Under the pieces are notes generated by a model. That model saw only the letters and a program-made list of their open reading frames with translations, was not told where the DNA came from and ran no database searches. This document shows positions 12,320 through 24,508 of a stretch of 64,000 nucleotides of DNA, in pieces (position 1 is the first letter of the stretch; each line of letters opens with the position of its first letter). The DNA lies in contig NC_058137.1 in assembly GCF_011075055.1 (NCBI RefSeq), positions 1,674,001-1,738,000 of the forward strand. The letters are read 5' to 3'. The stretch comes from Mangifera indica (taxonomy: Eukaryota > Streptophyta > Magnoliopsida > Sapindales > Anacardiaceae). The translations under genes and the position numbers were made by a program.

Positions 12320-12950
12320 CACCAAAACCCACCACACGAATTCGTATGGCAAAAAACTTTGAAAAAGTGCATTTTTCCCCCACCACAGAATTCGCGTGTC
12401 AACAAAATTTTCAAATTTATAATTCTGCCCCACCACACGATTCATTATTTAGAAACTTATATTTTGGCCCCAAACCACACGAATTTGTGTGGTCTAGAAA
12501 GTTTGAAAAATACACAAAACCTCCTATCTCCAAGAAATCTCACCACATGAATTCGTGTGGTCAGTAAAATATTTGTGTGGTGACTATCAATTTTGTATGA
12601 TGAGATTTCATCTCCCAAATTTCGTTTTTCAAACTCTATTTCAAACAATAATCAACTTTACAATTAATCTAACACAAAAGTACTAAGAAAATTTATCAAA
12701 ATCATCAACAAATTAAACAATTTCATCAAATCTTTCAAATCGGAACCCTAAGTTTAAACACCCAAATTTCATATCTAATCAACTAAATTTTGCACTGAAA
12801 TGTATAAAGACATGACAATGATTATTTTACTAACATTTTAATTCATTTTTATCATAAAAAATGTCATAAAAAATGTCTGAAAAAATTAGTCTAAGAGAGT
12901 ATGCGAAACATGTGGTTGGGTATACGATTTCGTGTGGTTAGAAACGACAA
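12320..12950. repeat. Cluster of CCACACGAATTCGTGTGG palindromic motifs
   Basis: Near-perfect palindromes around the core CCACACGAATTCGTGTGG recur at about 12,331, 12,382, 12,431 (half), 12,475, 12,542 and 12,575 (half), and again at about 12,910-12,950. Spacing is about 45 to 67 bases, so this is a degenerate array rather than a strict satellite. The open frames at 12,227-12,648 are by-products of this repeat. No gene is supported. Confidence 0.6.
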
Positions 12951-13244
12951 TTTTTTGTTTTCTTCATTTTTGACATAAAGGGCATTTTTGCCTTTACAAT
13001 AAAATAAGACATTTTCATTTAAAATTCAAAAAGTTAGATAATTTTGTTTGTATCTATAAATTTTGTATAATTTAATTAATTTCTCTAATATTTATTTCAA
13101 ATATAAATAGCTTTATTAGTTCAAACAACATTATATAAACATTATTGATTAAATTTATAATATTGGTTTCTCAATAATAATATTTATTTTATAACAAAAC
13201 TAAATATATTATTGAAAATTTAATTAATATTTTATAGTATATTA

Positions 13245-14243
13245 TAGGGATGGCAATGGGGAGGGGCGGGGAGGGGATATCAATCCCCGTCCCCGTCCCC
13301 GTAGGGGATATCAATCCCCGTCCCCGCCCCGTCCCCGTTGCGGGGATAAAAAATAATCCCCGTCCCCTCCCCGCGAAGAAAAATCTCCTCCCCAGCCCCT
13401 CCCCGTCCCCGCGGGGAAAAATCCCCTCCCCGTCCCCGTGGGGAAAAATCCCCTCCCCATCCCCGCCCCGTCCCCGCGGGGAAAAATCCCCTCCCCATAC
13501 CCATAAATATAAATTTTAATTCTTTTATATATTTCAATAAATAAAATAAATTATATTTTTCTAAAATATCACTTGCTACAAGAGCTATAAAATATTCTTT
13601 GTTATTTTAGTTCAAATATAAAGTTTTCATAAAATCTAACAATATGCAATAATCAATCTCTTCATTAGTAGCTCTTCATGTATGTGCTTTAGGGTAATTT
13701 TATAATAACATTAAATTTAACACTTTTCATTCACTTCAATTGATTTTATTAAGTTTATAATTTATTATTTTTTGTGTGTAAAACCTAGTGGATTGACTAA
13801 CTAAGTTTTGAAGTTGAAATAAAATTAATTTAGTGCATTTACATTTTATGATAATGAAATTCTAGGTTTTTTTTAATATATTAGATTAATAGTTTAGAAA
13901 TTAGTAAAAGCTAATAATTGATAATTCAAAAATTAGTAAAATTAAAGTTATAGTTTTAATAAATCATAATGTAAAAATTTTAAAACTTAATAGTTTAGAA
14001 ATTATTATATTAATATATTAGATTTAGGGGGTGGGGAGGGGAGGGGATGGGGCGGGGGGGCGGGGCGGGGCGGGGAGGGGAGGGGAGGGGCGGGGCGGGG
14101 ACACATGTATCCCCGTCCCCGATTACGGGGATTTTTTTTGTCCCCATCCCCGCCCCTTTTCCCGTTTTTATCGGGAAATCCCCTCCCCGTTAGGGTCGGG
14201 GAGGGTCGGGGCCCCTAAAATCAGACCCAAATTACCATCCCTA
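13245..14243. mobile_element. hAT-type non-autonomous element with GC-rich subterminal repeats
   Basis: The termini are TAGGGATGGCAAT and the complement TAGGGATGGTAAT, flanked by a perfect 8-base duplication GTATATTA (13,237-13,244 and 14,244-14,251). That is the hAT signature. The element is 999 bases long. It has blocks of GGGGA/CCCCG units at both ends (13,250-13,500 and 14,030-14,215), with an AT-rich centre. The open frames in the GC-rich blocks are low-complexity by-products, and no transposase is present. It lies about 150 bases upstream of the P5CS TATA box. Confidence 0.88.
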
Positions 14244-14396
14244 GTATATTATCCTTTAACTAAAATATATTATTTAAATATTTAATTAAATATTCAAACT
14301 TCCATAAAAATATTTATATTCTTATCCTCGTATTAAAGCACATTGTTTTAGATTTATTAATTATTAATAGTAATATGGTGCCATTGTATAAATACT

Positions 14397-14404
14397 AATA
14401 GAGT
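14397..14404 (+). promoter_or_regulatory. Probable TATA box of P5CS
   Basis: TATAAATA lies 116 bases upstream of the P5CS start codon. A CT-rich leader (about 14,430-14,510) follows. The spacing fits transcription starting near 14,430; the exact start is inferred. Confidence 0.6.
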
Positions 14405-14519
14405 CCAAATCTTTGACGTGCTTGTACTGATCGCCGTCTCTCATCTTTGATACTTTTTAACTGTTGCCCACTCTCTCAGATTGTTGTTTTCCTCTTCCCC
14501 TCCCCTAGAAGAGGACTCC

Positions 14520-17500
14520 ATGGATCCTTCTCGAGCTTTCGTCAAGAACGTTAAGCGTCTCGTTGTTAAGGTAACTAAACTCACTTCTGTTTGATTTTTA
14601 TTAATTTTTTTTCTCTTTTCTGCTGCATTCAGTTTAATATTTCATGGAGTTAAATCTGTATGTTGTGTGAGACTTTTTATGGAAGAGAAAGCAAGGTTTG
14701 ATAATCAGATAAGGTTTAACTCAATGTTTTAATCTCAATTTTGCGGCATTTAAATTTAGATTTTATTTATTTAAATTTGAGTTATTTGTTGCTATTTTCT
14801 TTAAAAATTAATTTGGTTTTTTTTTTTAATTCATTGAAGGTTGGAACAGCTGTGGTTACTCGTGGTGATGGAAGGTTAGCATTGGGAAGACTTGGAGCTC
14901 TTTGTGAGCAGGTAGGTTGGAAATTAACTATTAATTTGATATTATACTGAAAGAAGTGCAAAATTGCTCAGGAATGAATGGTCAACCACGGATTATGTTT
15001 TGGATGATGCTGTAACTCTCAAATAAATTCTCTTGCAGCTAAAAGAGCTAATTTCTCAAGATTATGAGATTATTTTAGTTACATCAGGCGCAGTTGGTCT
15101 GGGTCGCCAAAGACTAAGATACAGGAAATTGATCAATAGCAGGTTCTTAAACTTCCTTAACATGTAGTCGAATCTTTTTGTGAATTTCCTTCCTTTAAAT
15201 AATGTGCACATTTGTTTTAATTAGTTGAATCTTTTGGCTAGTGGTAGAAGTTATACTTGAACCTGAATATACTTAATATTGAGAACCAATATTTTGCAGT
15301 TTGGCTGATCTCCAGAAGCCACAAAATGAGCTTGATGGGAAGGCTTGTGCAGCTGTAGGGCAGAACAGTCTTATGGCTCTTTATGATGTATTGTTCAGCC
15401 AGGTAAGCTATAATCAATTTTTTTTTTATTTGCCTTAGGAGTGTCGATTTTTCAGTTTTGTGCATTTTTATTTATCATACTGCTTTCTAGTTCATTTGTT
15501 AAATCCATTTCTTGTAAGGTTAACATGATATCATATTTATTGCAGCTTGATGTCACCTCATCTCAACTTCTTGTGACAGATAGTGATTTTAGGAATGAAG
15601 ATTTCAGAAAACAGCTCTCTGAAACTGTTCAATCATTGTTAGCACTGAAAGTCATTCCAATTTTTAATGAGAATGATGCAATCAGTACTAGGAGAGCACC
15701 ATATGAGGTATTTATCTACTTCTGATTAGAAAAATGAATTTTTGTGCATATTTTTTCACGATAATTTCCTTCTATTCTCTCTTTAGGCTTTGGGACTTAT
15801 GTTACTGTTTGGAATTGTTAGGTAACTTGAATTTCTCAACCTATAAATACCAAATAATTGACTAAGAAATGAAGAAAAGAGTTGCGATAATTGAGTGCTT
15901 CTGAATTTACAAGAACAGTAAGGATGAAATCTAAAGCTCTTACCAGTTCTGGCTTTTGAGAGGCCAAAATCTCTCCCTATAATGTTTTAGCTTTTGAGAG
16001 GTTAGACATTTTCCTTCAATCAGCCAAAGCTGCTCAAAATTTTCAGAAAACCATCCTCTCCTTTGTAGCCTAATATTCCCCTATTATTCCCTTTTTTCTT
16101 TTCTCCTTTAAGCCACATGGTCCTTTCCCCTAAGTGGTCCTCTCATTTTTCATGCCACATCCCATTTGCATTTTTGTGTCCCCGATTGTCCTCCAATTGA
16201 TTGTCTCTTAAGGCACAATTACTTGGTCCTAACAGAAATATTATGCTTAAGTGGAATAGTGCTAATTGAGCTTGAATTAACTACTTGGGATAGGGAACTC
16301 ATTAGTGGACTGGGCTCTCATGGCTTGGCTTATGTTCTAAGCTAAGGTGGCATACTAGACTGGTGTATCATAAAATCAATTTTGCAGTTTATCATTTCAG
16401 TTTCTGGGAGATTGAGAGTCAAATGATTCTCGTGCATACATCCTAGAGACACATGAATGACCTAGCATTATTAGACATGAATGCGTCCATACACATAAAA
16501 CTGTTGTGGTAGGAAGTGATTATAAAGCTCTCCACCCAATCATCAAGTTGACCAAACACTTGAATCACAAATTACTATGGGAGTGCCAGGCAAAGGGGAT
16601 CGCAACAAAGGCAATTATCCAAGTTATTATTTGTGAGCAACTAAAGCCTTGAATTGAACAATATGTATGATAATATCATAAAACACTTATCAAGCTTGTG
16701 GTGCTGGGTGATCATGGCAAAGAAACCTCCTAGCAGTTACTATGTTTAAGCCCATCAGATCAAACTTCCATATTCTATTAATATTACTTTTGTTCTCTGA
16801 TACATATTGGTTACTTATCTGTTTTTGTTTGTATGAATTGCTCAATTTGTGTTTTGAAAATATGCCTGTTACCTCTAATCATAAAACTATTTGCAGGATT
16901 CCTCTGGCATATTTTGGGACAATGATAGTCTAGCAGGCCTATTGGCTCTGGAACTAAAGGCTGATCTTCTTATTTTGTTGAGCGACGTAGAGGGCCTATA
17001 TAGTGGTCCTCCAAATGAGCCAAACTCTAAGTTGATCCATACATATGTAAAAGAAAAACAACCAGAAATAACATTTGGAGACAAGTCAAGGGTTGGAAGA
17101 GGGGGCATGACTGCCAAGGTTAATGCTGCTGTTTGTGCAGCTTATGCTGGTATCCCTGTCATTATTACTAGGTATGACCAAAGTTTGTAACAATTGCTAA
17201 ATCACTCTACCAGAATAAAAATTTTGATATTATTACCAGAGAAAATGATTGTTACGTAACTTTGTATCGTGAGGCATTATACTCGTAACATTAGCTGTGA
17301 AACTTGTAACAAACATGAGTTGTTGAATTATAACAAAAAATGCAAGACTTCTCATAGTGATGAATCACATGTGGTAACCTTCACTATTCTAGTAGTTTTA
17401 GCAAGACCCACAAATATTATAATTAGGTAATCACTCAATTGTTAGTCTGGATGTTTTGCTTTTGATTGTTATAGTGGGATATGTTTATAGATTAATTATC

Positions 17501-20500
17501 TTGGCATTTAGATTACATGTCGTAAAAAGCATGTAAGTTTTCTTGTGTAGTATGGACAATTTCCTGGTCATTCTCTCATTCTGGTTCCATCTCTTTTGAA
17601 GTGGCTTTGCCACCAACAATATTCTAAAGGTACTTCAGGGAGAGCGTGTTGGCACTCTCTTTCACAAAGATGCTCATTTATGGATTTCAATGAAAGATGT
17701 TGGTGCACGTGAGATGGCAGTTGCAGCACGAGAATGTTCTAGACGGCTTCAGGTAGGTATACTGTCTATTTCAGGGTCTATTTTCATCTCCTAAACTTTT
17801 GACAGTTGTGGACACTTTAATTTAAAATATCAAATGAGGAGTTAAATCCAAAGTTTGAATATTAAATAAATGACCCCAACTGCAGGCTTTACAGCCTCAA
17901 GCTAGAAAGAAAATTTTATTGGATGTAGCTGATGCCCTGGAAGCAAATGAAAACTTGATTAAAGCTGAGAATGAAGCTGATGTTGTTGCTGCTCAAGAGG
18001 CTGGTTATGAGAAATCACTAATATCTCGTTTGGCCCTGAAGCCTGGAAAGGCAAGTGTGTGTTAATTACTGTAGTGCTTGTATGATGGAATCTAATAGAA
18101 AATCCTATCTCATGGTCTTTTGTTATCGTACTTTACAGATCTCTAGTCTTGCAAAATCCATCCGTGTGCTAGCAGACATGGAAGAACCCATTGGTCATAT
18201 ATTAAGGAGAACAGAGGTCAGAAGTACTTCCAGAATCCTTTTTGTTTGGTTAACAGTGAACTATTGATATTTATGCCATTGCTCTTCCTTCTATGAAAAT
18301 GAGTTTATTTCTGATGTACAGCTTATGTTTTCAAGTTGAATGCTGTAATGTAGAAAGGGGACCAAGTTTTATTAGTATGCCAATAAAAATGATTGAGTAT
18401 CCTACTGTTCTTTGCATTAATCATTCTTGTCTTTAACATTTTTGGTGATTGCTTTTTCATCCAGCTTGCAGATGGACTTGTCCTGGAGAAAACGTCAAGT
18501 CCTTTAGGTGTCCTCTTGATTATATTTGAATCTCGACCGGATGCCCTAGTCCAGGTAAAAGATATTACCCTTTTTATCAAATCCTCAAGCATGTATTTTA
18601 CTGATAAGATATTGACTGTTGTCAACATATTTGTAATGAGAAACTTTTGCTGTATTTATCTAATTTGTTGTGAGGTATTTTGGTGGGCCCATGACTGAAA
18701 TATTATCAACAGATCTTCCTCTTCACCATTGACAAGTTCTTCTTCATTCTTCTTGTATATATTATTGCAGTTCCCTTAATGTTTAGGTTCTTCCCTCTTT
18801 TGTTCTGTGTTCTTTCAGCACAAACTTTCATCATGGTTTTATGACATCTAGTGATCGGCATGTGTAAGGAGAGATAAAGGGGCTTGGTGGCATGCACCTC
18901 AGACTATTGATCTTCAAAATATTTTGCCACCCTAAGCAGTGGAAGTTTGAATAGTAAACATGATCTTTGATTTGTTTCTTGGCCCTTTAAGTAGATGTCC
19001 AAAATTATATAAGTTTTAAACTGCCATGAATGTATTCTTATATGGTGAGTATTTCTTGTAGATGATTTCATTTGACATACCTTGAGCATTTCCTATGTTT
19101 GTTCATTCAGTTTTTTAAGGTGAATGAAATCTCCGAGAATGATATGTTGTTCATTTGGAAATCTTTTTGTGCCTTGAATCTTCTTTTCTATTAGGTTTTC
19201 CTCATTTGTGTTTATATTATGAGCAGGGATGTCAAAATTGATCTTTGCATAGCTTTCAACTGGTTGATGTTAAGCTTATTGCTTAATTTCGTGTTGTGCT
19301 TGTAGTATTATTTTGGTTGATTGACCCTTTCTCTGTTTCAAATTTTCAATAGATAGCTTCATTGGCCATCCGTAGTGGAAATGGTCTGCTGCTTAAGGGA
19401 GGAAAAGAAGCTAAGCGATCAAATGCAATCTTGCACAAGGTTTGATTCACTGGGTTTAATCAATGATTCCTTATACTTGAAAAATAAAGTTAATCACTAG
19501 CCTTGTCTTACTGGTTATGGCTGTCTCCAAATTTCCTTTGTTCTGTAGGTCATTACTTCAGCTATCCCAGATACTGTTGGTGACAAACTCATTGGACTTG
19601 TGACTTCAAGAAATGAGATTCCTGATTTGCTTAAGGTATATATTGAGTTGTGAAGCTGTTGTTGGTTCTTTAGTACACGTGGTTTTAAAACTAGTTTTAT
19701 TTGGTACAGCTTGATGATGTTATAGATCTTGTCATCCCCAGAGGCAGCAATAAGCTTGTTTCTGAAATCAAGGAATCAACAAAAATTCCTGTTCTTGGTC
19801 ATGCTGGTAAGAAAGGATATTTCTATCTCTGTCATAATAAACAAACTCAAGCTTCTGTTAAAGTTGTAGCTTTTTTTTTTTTTCTCAGATGGAATTTGCC
19901 ATGTCTATCTTGATAAATCGGCTGACATGGAAATGGCAGCACAGATTGTTCTGGATGCGAAGATAGATTATCCTGCAGCCTGCAATGCTATGGTAATTTC
20001 AGTTCACATTCCATTTGACTAACCACAAATGTCTACTGATATGTGTGTCCATGAGCACATTGAAGGACTTCAACTTGTGTTTATTGCTATGTTCAAGAAT
20101 TCCCTTCTCTGAATTTTTTGTCACATATTTGCCTCTTGTGTTTATCATGATATTTCCAGGAAACACTTCTGGTACACAAGGATTTGTCAAGTGATCCCAA
20201 ACTCAATGAGATTATTGTAAAACTTAAGCGTGAAGGTATGCATAAATAACTATCGCTGACAAATTATAATGGATAAGAGCTGGTACCTTCAATCAGTGTG
20301 TTATCTGAGAGTATTTGCTTCAGATTATTGTTCTAATCAAGAGCTGTAACCTTCCTTGAGTTTAGTATAGGTTGAGACCAAATAATTTGGCACAACAAAA
20401 ATTTGCCTTCCTGAAAGTCTGGATTTAATATGAAACTTCAGCGCATCGCCAGTTCTGTTGTATTGTTGTAGTAGAGATTGCGTTGACATGTCTTCCCAAC

Positions 20501-22354
20501 TGCAAATTCCTCTTCTGCAGGTGTAAAATTATTTGGAGGTCCAAGAGCAAGTAATTTGTTGAATATTCCAGAGACACGCTCATTCCATCATGAGTATAAT
20601 TCACTGGCTTGCACAATTGAAATTGTGGATGATGTTCATGCTGCCATTAACCATATACATCAACATGGAAGGCATGCTATAATATCATTGACATCATTTT
20701 ATTTTTTTCTTTAGTTTGAAATTTCTTGGAAAACAAGTTAGTACTATGGTGTCTCTTTTTAACTTCTTTCAAACTTCTTTTTCTGCAGTGCTCATACAGA
20801 TTGCATTGTCGCAGAAAATCATGAAGTTGCTAATATATTTTTACATCAACTTGATAGGTAAGCTTGATTTTCATATGCAGTTTGAAATGTAAAATTCAAG
20901 AAGTAATGATGGTTTATCTTATTAACCAAATTTTAGGAGGAATGATATCGTTAAGATATCATTGTAGCTTGTCTTTCTGAGAGAATATTAGAGAAAAGAG
21001 AATTATTTTGCTACAGTGAGGAAAATTAATTTGAAAAGCTCGGAGAGATTTCATTGTTAACTATAAATGACTAAGATAGACCTGACATTGTCAACATGGT
21101 CCATTCATGAATGGTTTATGTGGCAGCTGTCAGTACAGTCTCTAACCTGTCAATGTAGGTGACACTGACAACATCACTTGCTATATCCACCTGAATGTTT
21201 CTCTTTTACAGTCACCATCCACCGCTGTGCTAGTTATTTTGGTTAGAGAGACAGAAGGATCCATCCTGTGCATAAATATAAGACCTGTTTTACTTTGGCC
21301 ATTTTTAAGGAATGTCAAGACCATCACTATACCAACTATTGATATACACTAATATTGTGAGTATGACAAACTAAATTCGCTTAGCCACAACAGTCCCTTG
21401 CTCTTTCTGTGTCTCTCTGTTTCTCTGTGTAAGTCAGCCTAAATATATTCTCAACTGTTTGACTGTTTGGGTCCAAGCTTTAGGCATTTGCGCTAGATAG
21501 TTGCTAGACTGCTACACTTGGTGATTGCCCATTAAACTAGACAGCTATGAGTATTACATGTAATGATTCAACAACTAGAGAAAATCTCTGATTGAGCGCA
21601 ATTTTCCCAGCAGTGAATGTATTGGTGTTATGGGTTCTTGCTGAAGATGGCACCTCCATGATTGCATCTTTTGTCTCTCTTTAGGAGGGAATTTTAAGTG
21701 TTCTTATATAAGGTTGTACACCCCTCACTATGAGAACAATTGTCAATTTTTTCTTTAACTTTTTTTATTCCAAAACACTTATACCACATAACATTTAGCA
21801 GAAGGATTGCTAGTGATATATGCCCCCTTTGTTTGTGATGTTTTGAGCTACTTAGATATGTTTGATCCGCACTTCTTGAGTCCAGGAATCTGCAAAAGTT
21901 TCTTTATACTTTGTGGTTGGTAACCTTCAATATGACTTTTCTGCTGATGTCAACAGTGCTGCAGTATTTCATAATGCAAGTACACGATTCTGTGATGGGG
22001 CACGGTTTGGACTTGGTGCAGAGGTATATGACTTTACTGAACTGCTGGTTTTAGACGCATGGTTTTGTATTATGCATGATTGGATTTATTTAATGGATAT
22101 ACAGGTTGGGATAAGTACTGGCAGGATTCATGCTAGAGGTCCAGTTGGAGTTGAAGGGTTGCTTACGACCAGATGGTATGGAAATTCTGAGTTATTCAAA
22201 GGTCTTGGCTAATGTTATGTGGAATTATGTTTGGTACACCAACCCAATAATGCCTTTTTTTTATAAATGTAGGATTTTGAGGGGGAGTGGGCAGGTGGTC
22301 AATGGTGATAAAGGTGTTATTTACACCCATAAAGATCTTCCCCTGCAGTCCTGA
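14520..22354 (+). CDS. P5CS: Delta-1-pyrroline-5-carboxylate synthase
   Basis: This bifunctional enzyme makes proline from glutamate: an N-terminal gamma-glutamyl kinase is followed by a C-terminal glutamyl-phosphate reductase. Exons: 14520-14570, 14840-14911, 15039-15142, 15300-15402, 15546-15707, 16897-17171, 17602-17752, 17886-18050, 18139-18216, 18465-18554, 19353-19439, 19549-19635, 19710-19806, 19889-19992, 20160-20235, 20521-20671, 20789-20857, 21957-22023, 22105-22175 and 22273-22354. All joins keep frame and give 713 residues, close to the usual 715 or so. The kinase shows [20 protein letters not shown] and [10 protein letters not shown]. The reductase shows [11 protein letters not shown] and the active-site segment [12 protein letters not shown]. 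Phe125 in [11 protein letters not shown] probably corresponds to the proline-feedback Phe of other plant P5CS enzymes. Two introns use GC donors (after 18,050 and 20,671). The gene looks fully functional. Confidence 0.96.
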
Positions 22355-22771
22355 AAGGTTATGGTTATAAATTATGTCTGCACTGTGCTGGATTTTCTTG
22401 TATTATATTTCACCAGCTGCTCCCAAGGCTCTAAGCATTCATTTGATTTATATTTATTGTCACTTGGTCATATTCTTTTTCAGATTTTGTACTTGGATCA
22501 TGCTTATAACATGTGTTTAGTCATAATTTTTATTAAATAAATGACGACCGATTCATATTTCAATTTGAAGTGTTTTGTTATGTATACTTATGGTTTGTAT
22601 ACTGCTTTGCATTCTGTAATCAAAGAAACGTCAATCTATTTTTTGATGAGATCTTCAATTTGGGGCTATATATTCTTCTCTTAGAAGCTAGGAATGGTTT
22701 GCTTCTGCATTACGGATTGATATCACCATAACAGAAATAAATTGAAAGAAGATATAGCATCTCATATTTCA
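22355..22771. other. P5CS 3' flank, convergent with the AKR pseudogene
   Basis: Only 417 bases separate the P5CS stop from the end of the AKR pseudogene on the other strand. The stretch is T-rich, as expected of a plant 3' untranslated region. No separate gene is seen. Confidence 0.5.
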
Positions 22772-24484
22772 CCATCCCACAATTCTTCAAGGCTTTTATA
22801 GGGATTATTAGTTTCATGGACTCCAAAATCCCCTCGGAGGAGTCTTCGCTGCATACATCCACCAAGATTTATGTACTGAGTAGGCAAATTCCAGGCCGTT
22901 TATATATAGGACAGGAATTGAACATGAAAGCCCGTGTTCACAATGGCAGCATGTGACCTGGTGGATTTCCGAAAATTTTGGAGAAGAGCTCTGGAGGAAT
23001 AAGCCAATCAAGCAGGTTTAAGTTTTCTTTGATCCTACTTTCATTTACGCTCTTTGGGATGATGCTATGATCCATATGAAGACCCCAGCGCAGAGTAATT
23101 TGTGCAGGTGATTTCTGAAAGTTTTCTCTGCTAGTTCATTCAATATTTCACCCTTCACCTAGGACCCTGGAGATTCCAGAGGGGAATATGCCTGCAAGAA
23201 AATTCCCCATTTTCCGAGTTATAATGACCTTGATTTGGTGTAAGTCAAAGTGATTTTCATGAAAATTCTTTCCGGTGATACCGAGAGACAAATTCCTGTA
23301 GGGGTTGCGTGAAGGGAAGGTTGCTGCCACACAGGGTGACATTCCACTTGATTGACTGCAGGTTGAACTTTTGTATATTTGAGCGAGTCCTGCAACTTCT
23401 TTGTGGAAAAGTTGCTCACTCCAATGGCGCATGCCTTTCCAGATTTATGCAAACCCTCCATTGCAGCTCAGGTTTCTGGAAGGCATAAGGGCAGCATGAT
23501 TTCAAGAACAAACCCTCATGCCTGGTTTAGTTCGAAATGGCCAATTTATCTGTAAACCAAATCGGAGGTCATATTTCGTTGCTGCAGGCAAAAACTGCAG
23601 ATGAAAACATACAACTATTGTTTAAATTATAGACCCATATAAGATACGGATCAACGTAGTCAAGTTGCAGGTCTTCTAAAGTTCCATCCAGAGCCTTCGC
23701 GACGTCTTCAGGGGCATGGTTGCTGCACCTGCAAATTTCAAAATGAAGTCAGCTAAATGAGGTAACATCTCTCTTCTATATTCATGAATGGAAGATCAAT
23801 AATGTATTGTTTAGGTCAAGGTAAAAAACAAGGGAGTAACAGATACCATAGCTTAGATGTAATAAACATATGGTTACGCTTCACAACACCAGTAGAAAAG
23901 AGCGAGTTCAGTGCTGCACCTACCCGTGTCACATTAAGTATGAACAAGTAAAATGACAATCACATATAAACAATAATGTATATGTTTTGAACGAGGAAAA
24001 TATCACCTCTTTTTCATTCTCGTAGACTTTAGCGCAGTCAATGTGCCCATAACTAAACTGAAAATCATATTGCAACTAAATATTTTATGATTCCAAAACC
24101 CATAATATTAACAATAAAACTATATGTACTTAGTTTTGTATATCTAATTGGTTACTAAGATGATATGTCATTATATGATTAGGTTATTTTGAATTAAAGA
24201 TAAAGTAATATTCAATCATATGATGATATATTATCTTATAATTAATTGGATACTTAAAATTGGATGTATATAACAGTACGCCAATATCATATGTGTAGCC
24301 ATATAAACTGAGTGATTAAATCAACCAAGATATGTAAAAGTAGAACCTTGACAGCGGTAATGTCAGCTTGGCCTACAGCACCTGGAGGAACCTTCCATGT
24401 TCCAAGGCCAACAGAAGGCATTTTAGCTCCGGTGTTGAGATCGAAATGTGAAGGGCCATGTTCAGTTTGTTTATTATCAGTCAT
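22772..24484 (-). pseudogene. AKR4C-type aldo-keto reductase pseudogene
   Basis: Pieces of all the exons of the neighbouring AKR genes are present in order. Exon 1 is 24,347-24,484 (46 residues, ending [10 protein letters not shown]) and exon 2 is 24,007-24,057 (YGHIDCAKVYENEKE). Exon 3 is near 23,870-23,920 and exon 4 near 23,640-23,728. Later parts run to a final EELWDGEI ending at 22,772. Several faults show it is dead. Exon 3 has no acceptor that keeps frame. The donor after exon 4 is lost. The catalytic HWP is NWP (His to Asn), followed by an in-frame stop. Further stops and frameshifts lie in exons 5 and 6. It was probably a working copy of the cluster once. Confidence 0.85.
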
Positions 24485-24508
24485 ATTCTTCCACAGTGAA
24501 AACCACAA

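Noticed and set aside
12298..12648. Several overlapping open frames of 63 to 89 residues
   Set aside because: They follow the CCACACGAATTCGTGTGG repeat on both strands; the residues repeat with the motif and show no domain.
13250..13537. Pro/Arg- or Gly-rich open frames of 85 to 89 residues
   Set aside because: They arise from GGGGA/CCCCG low-complexity DNA inside the hAT-type element.
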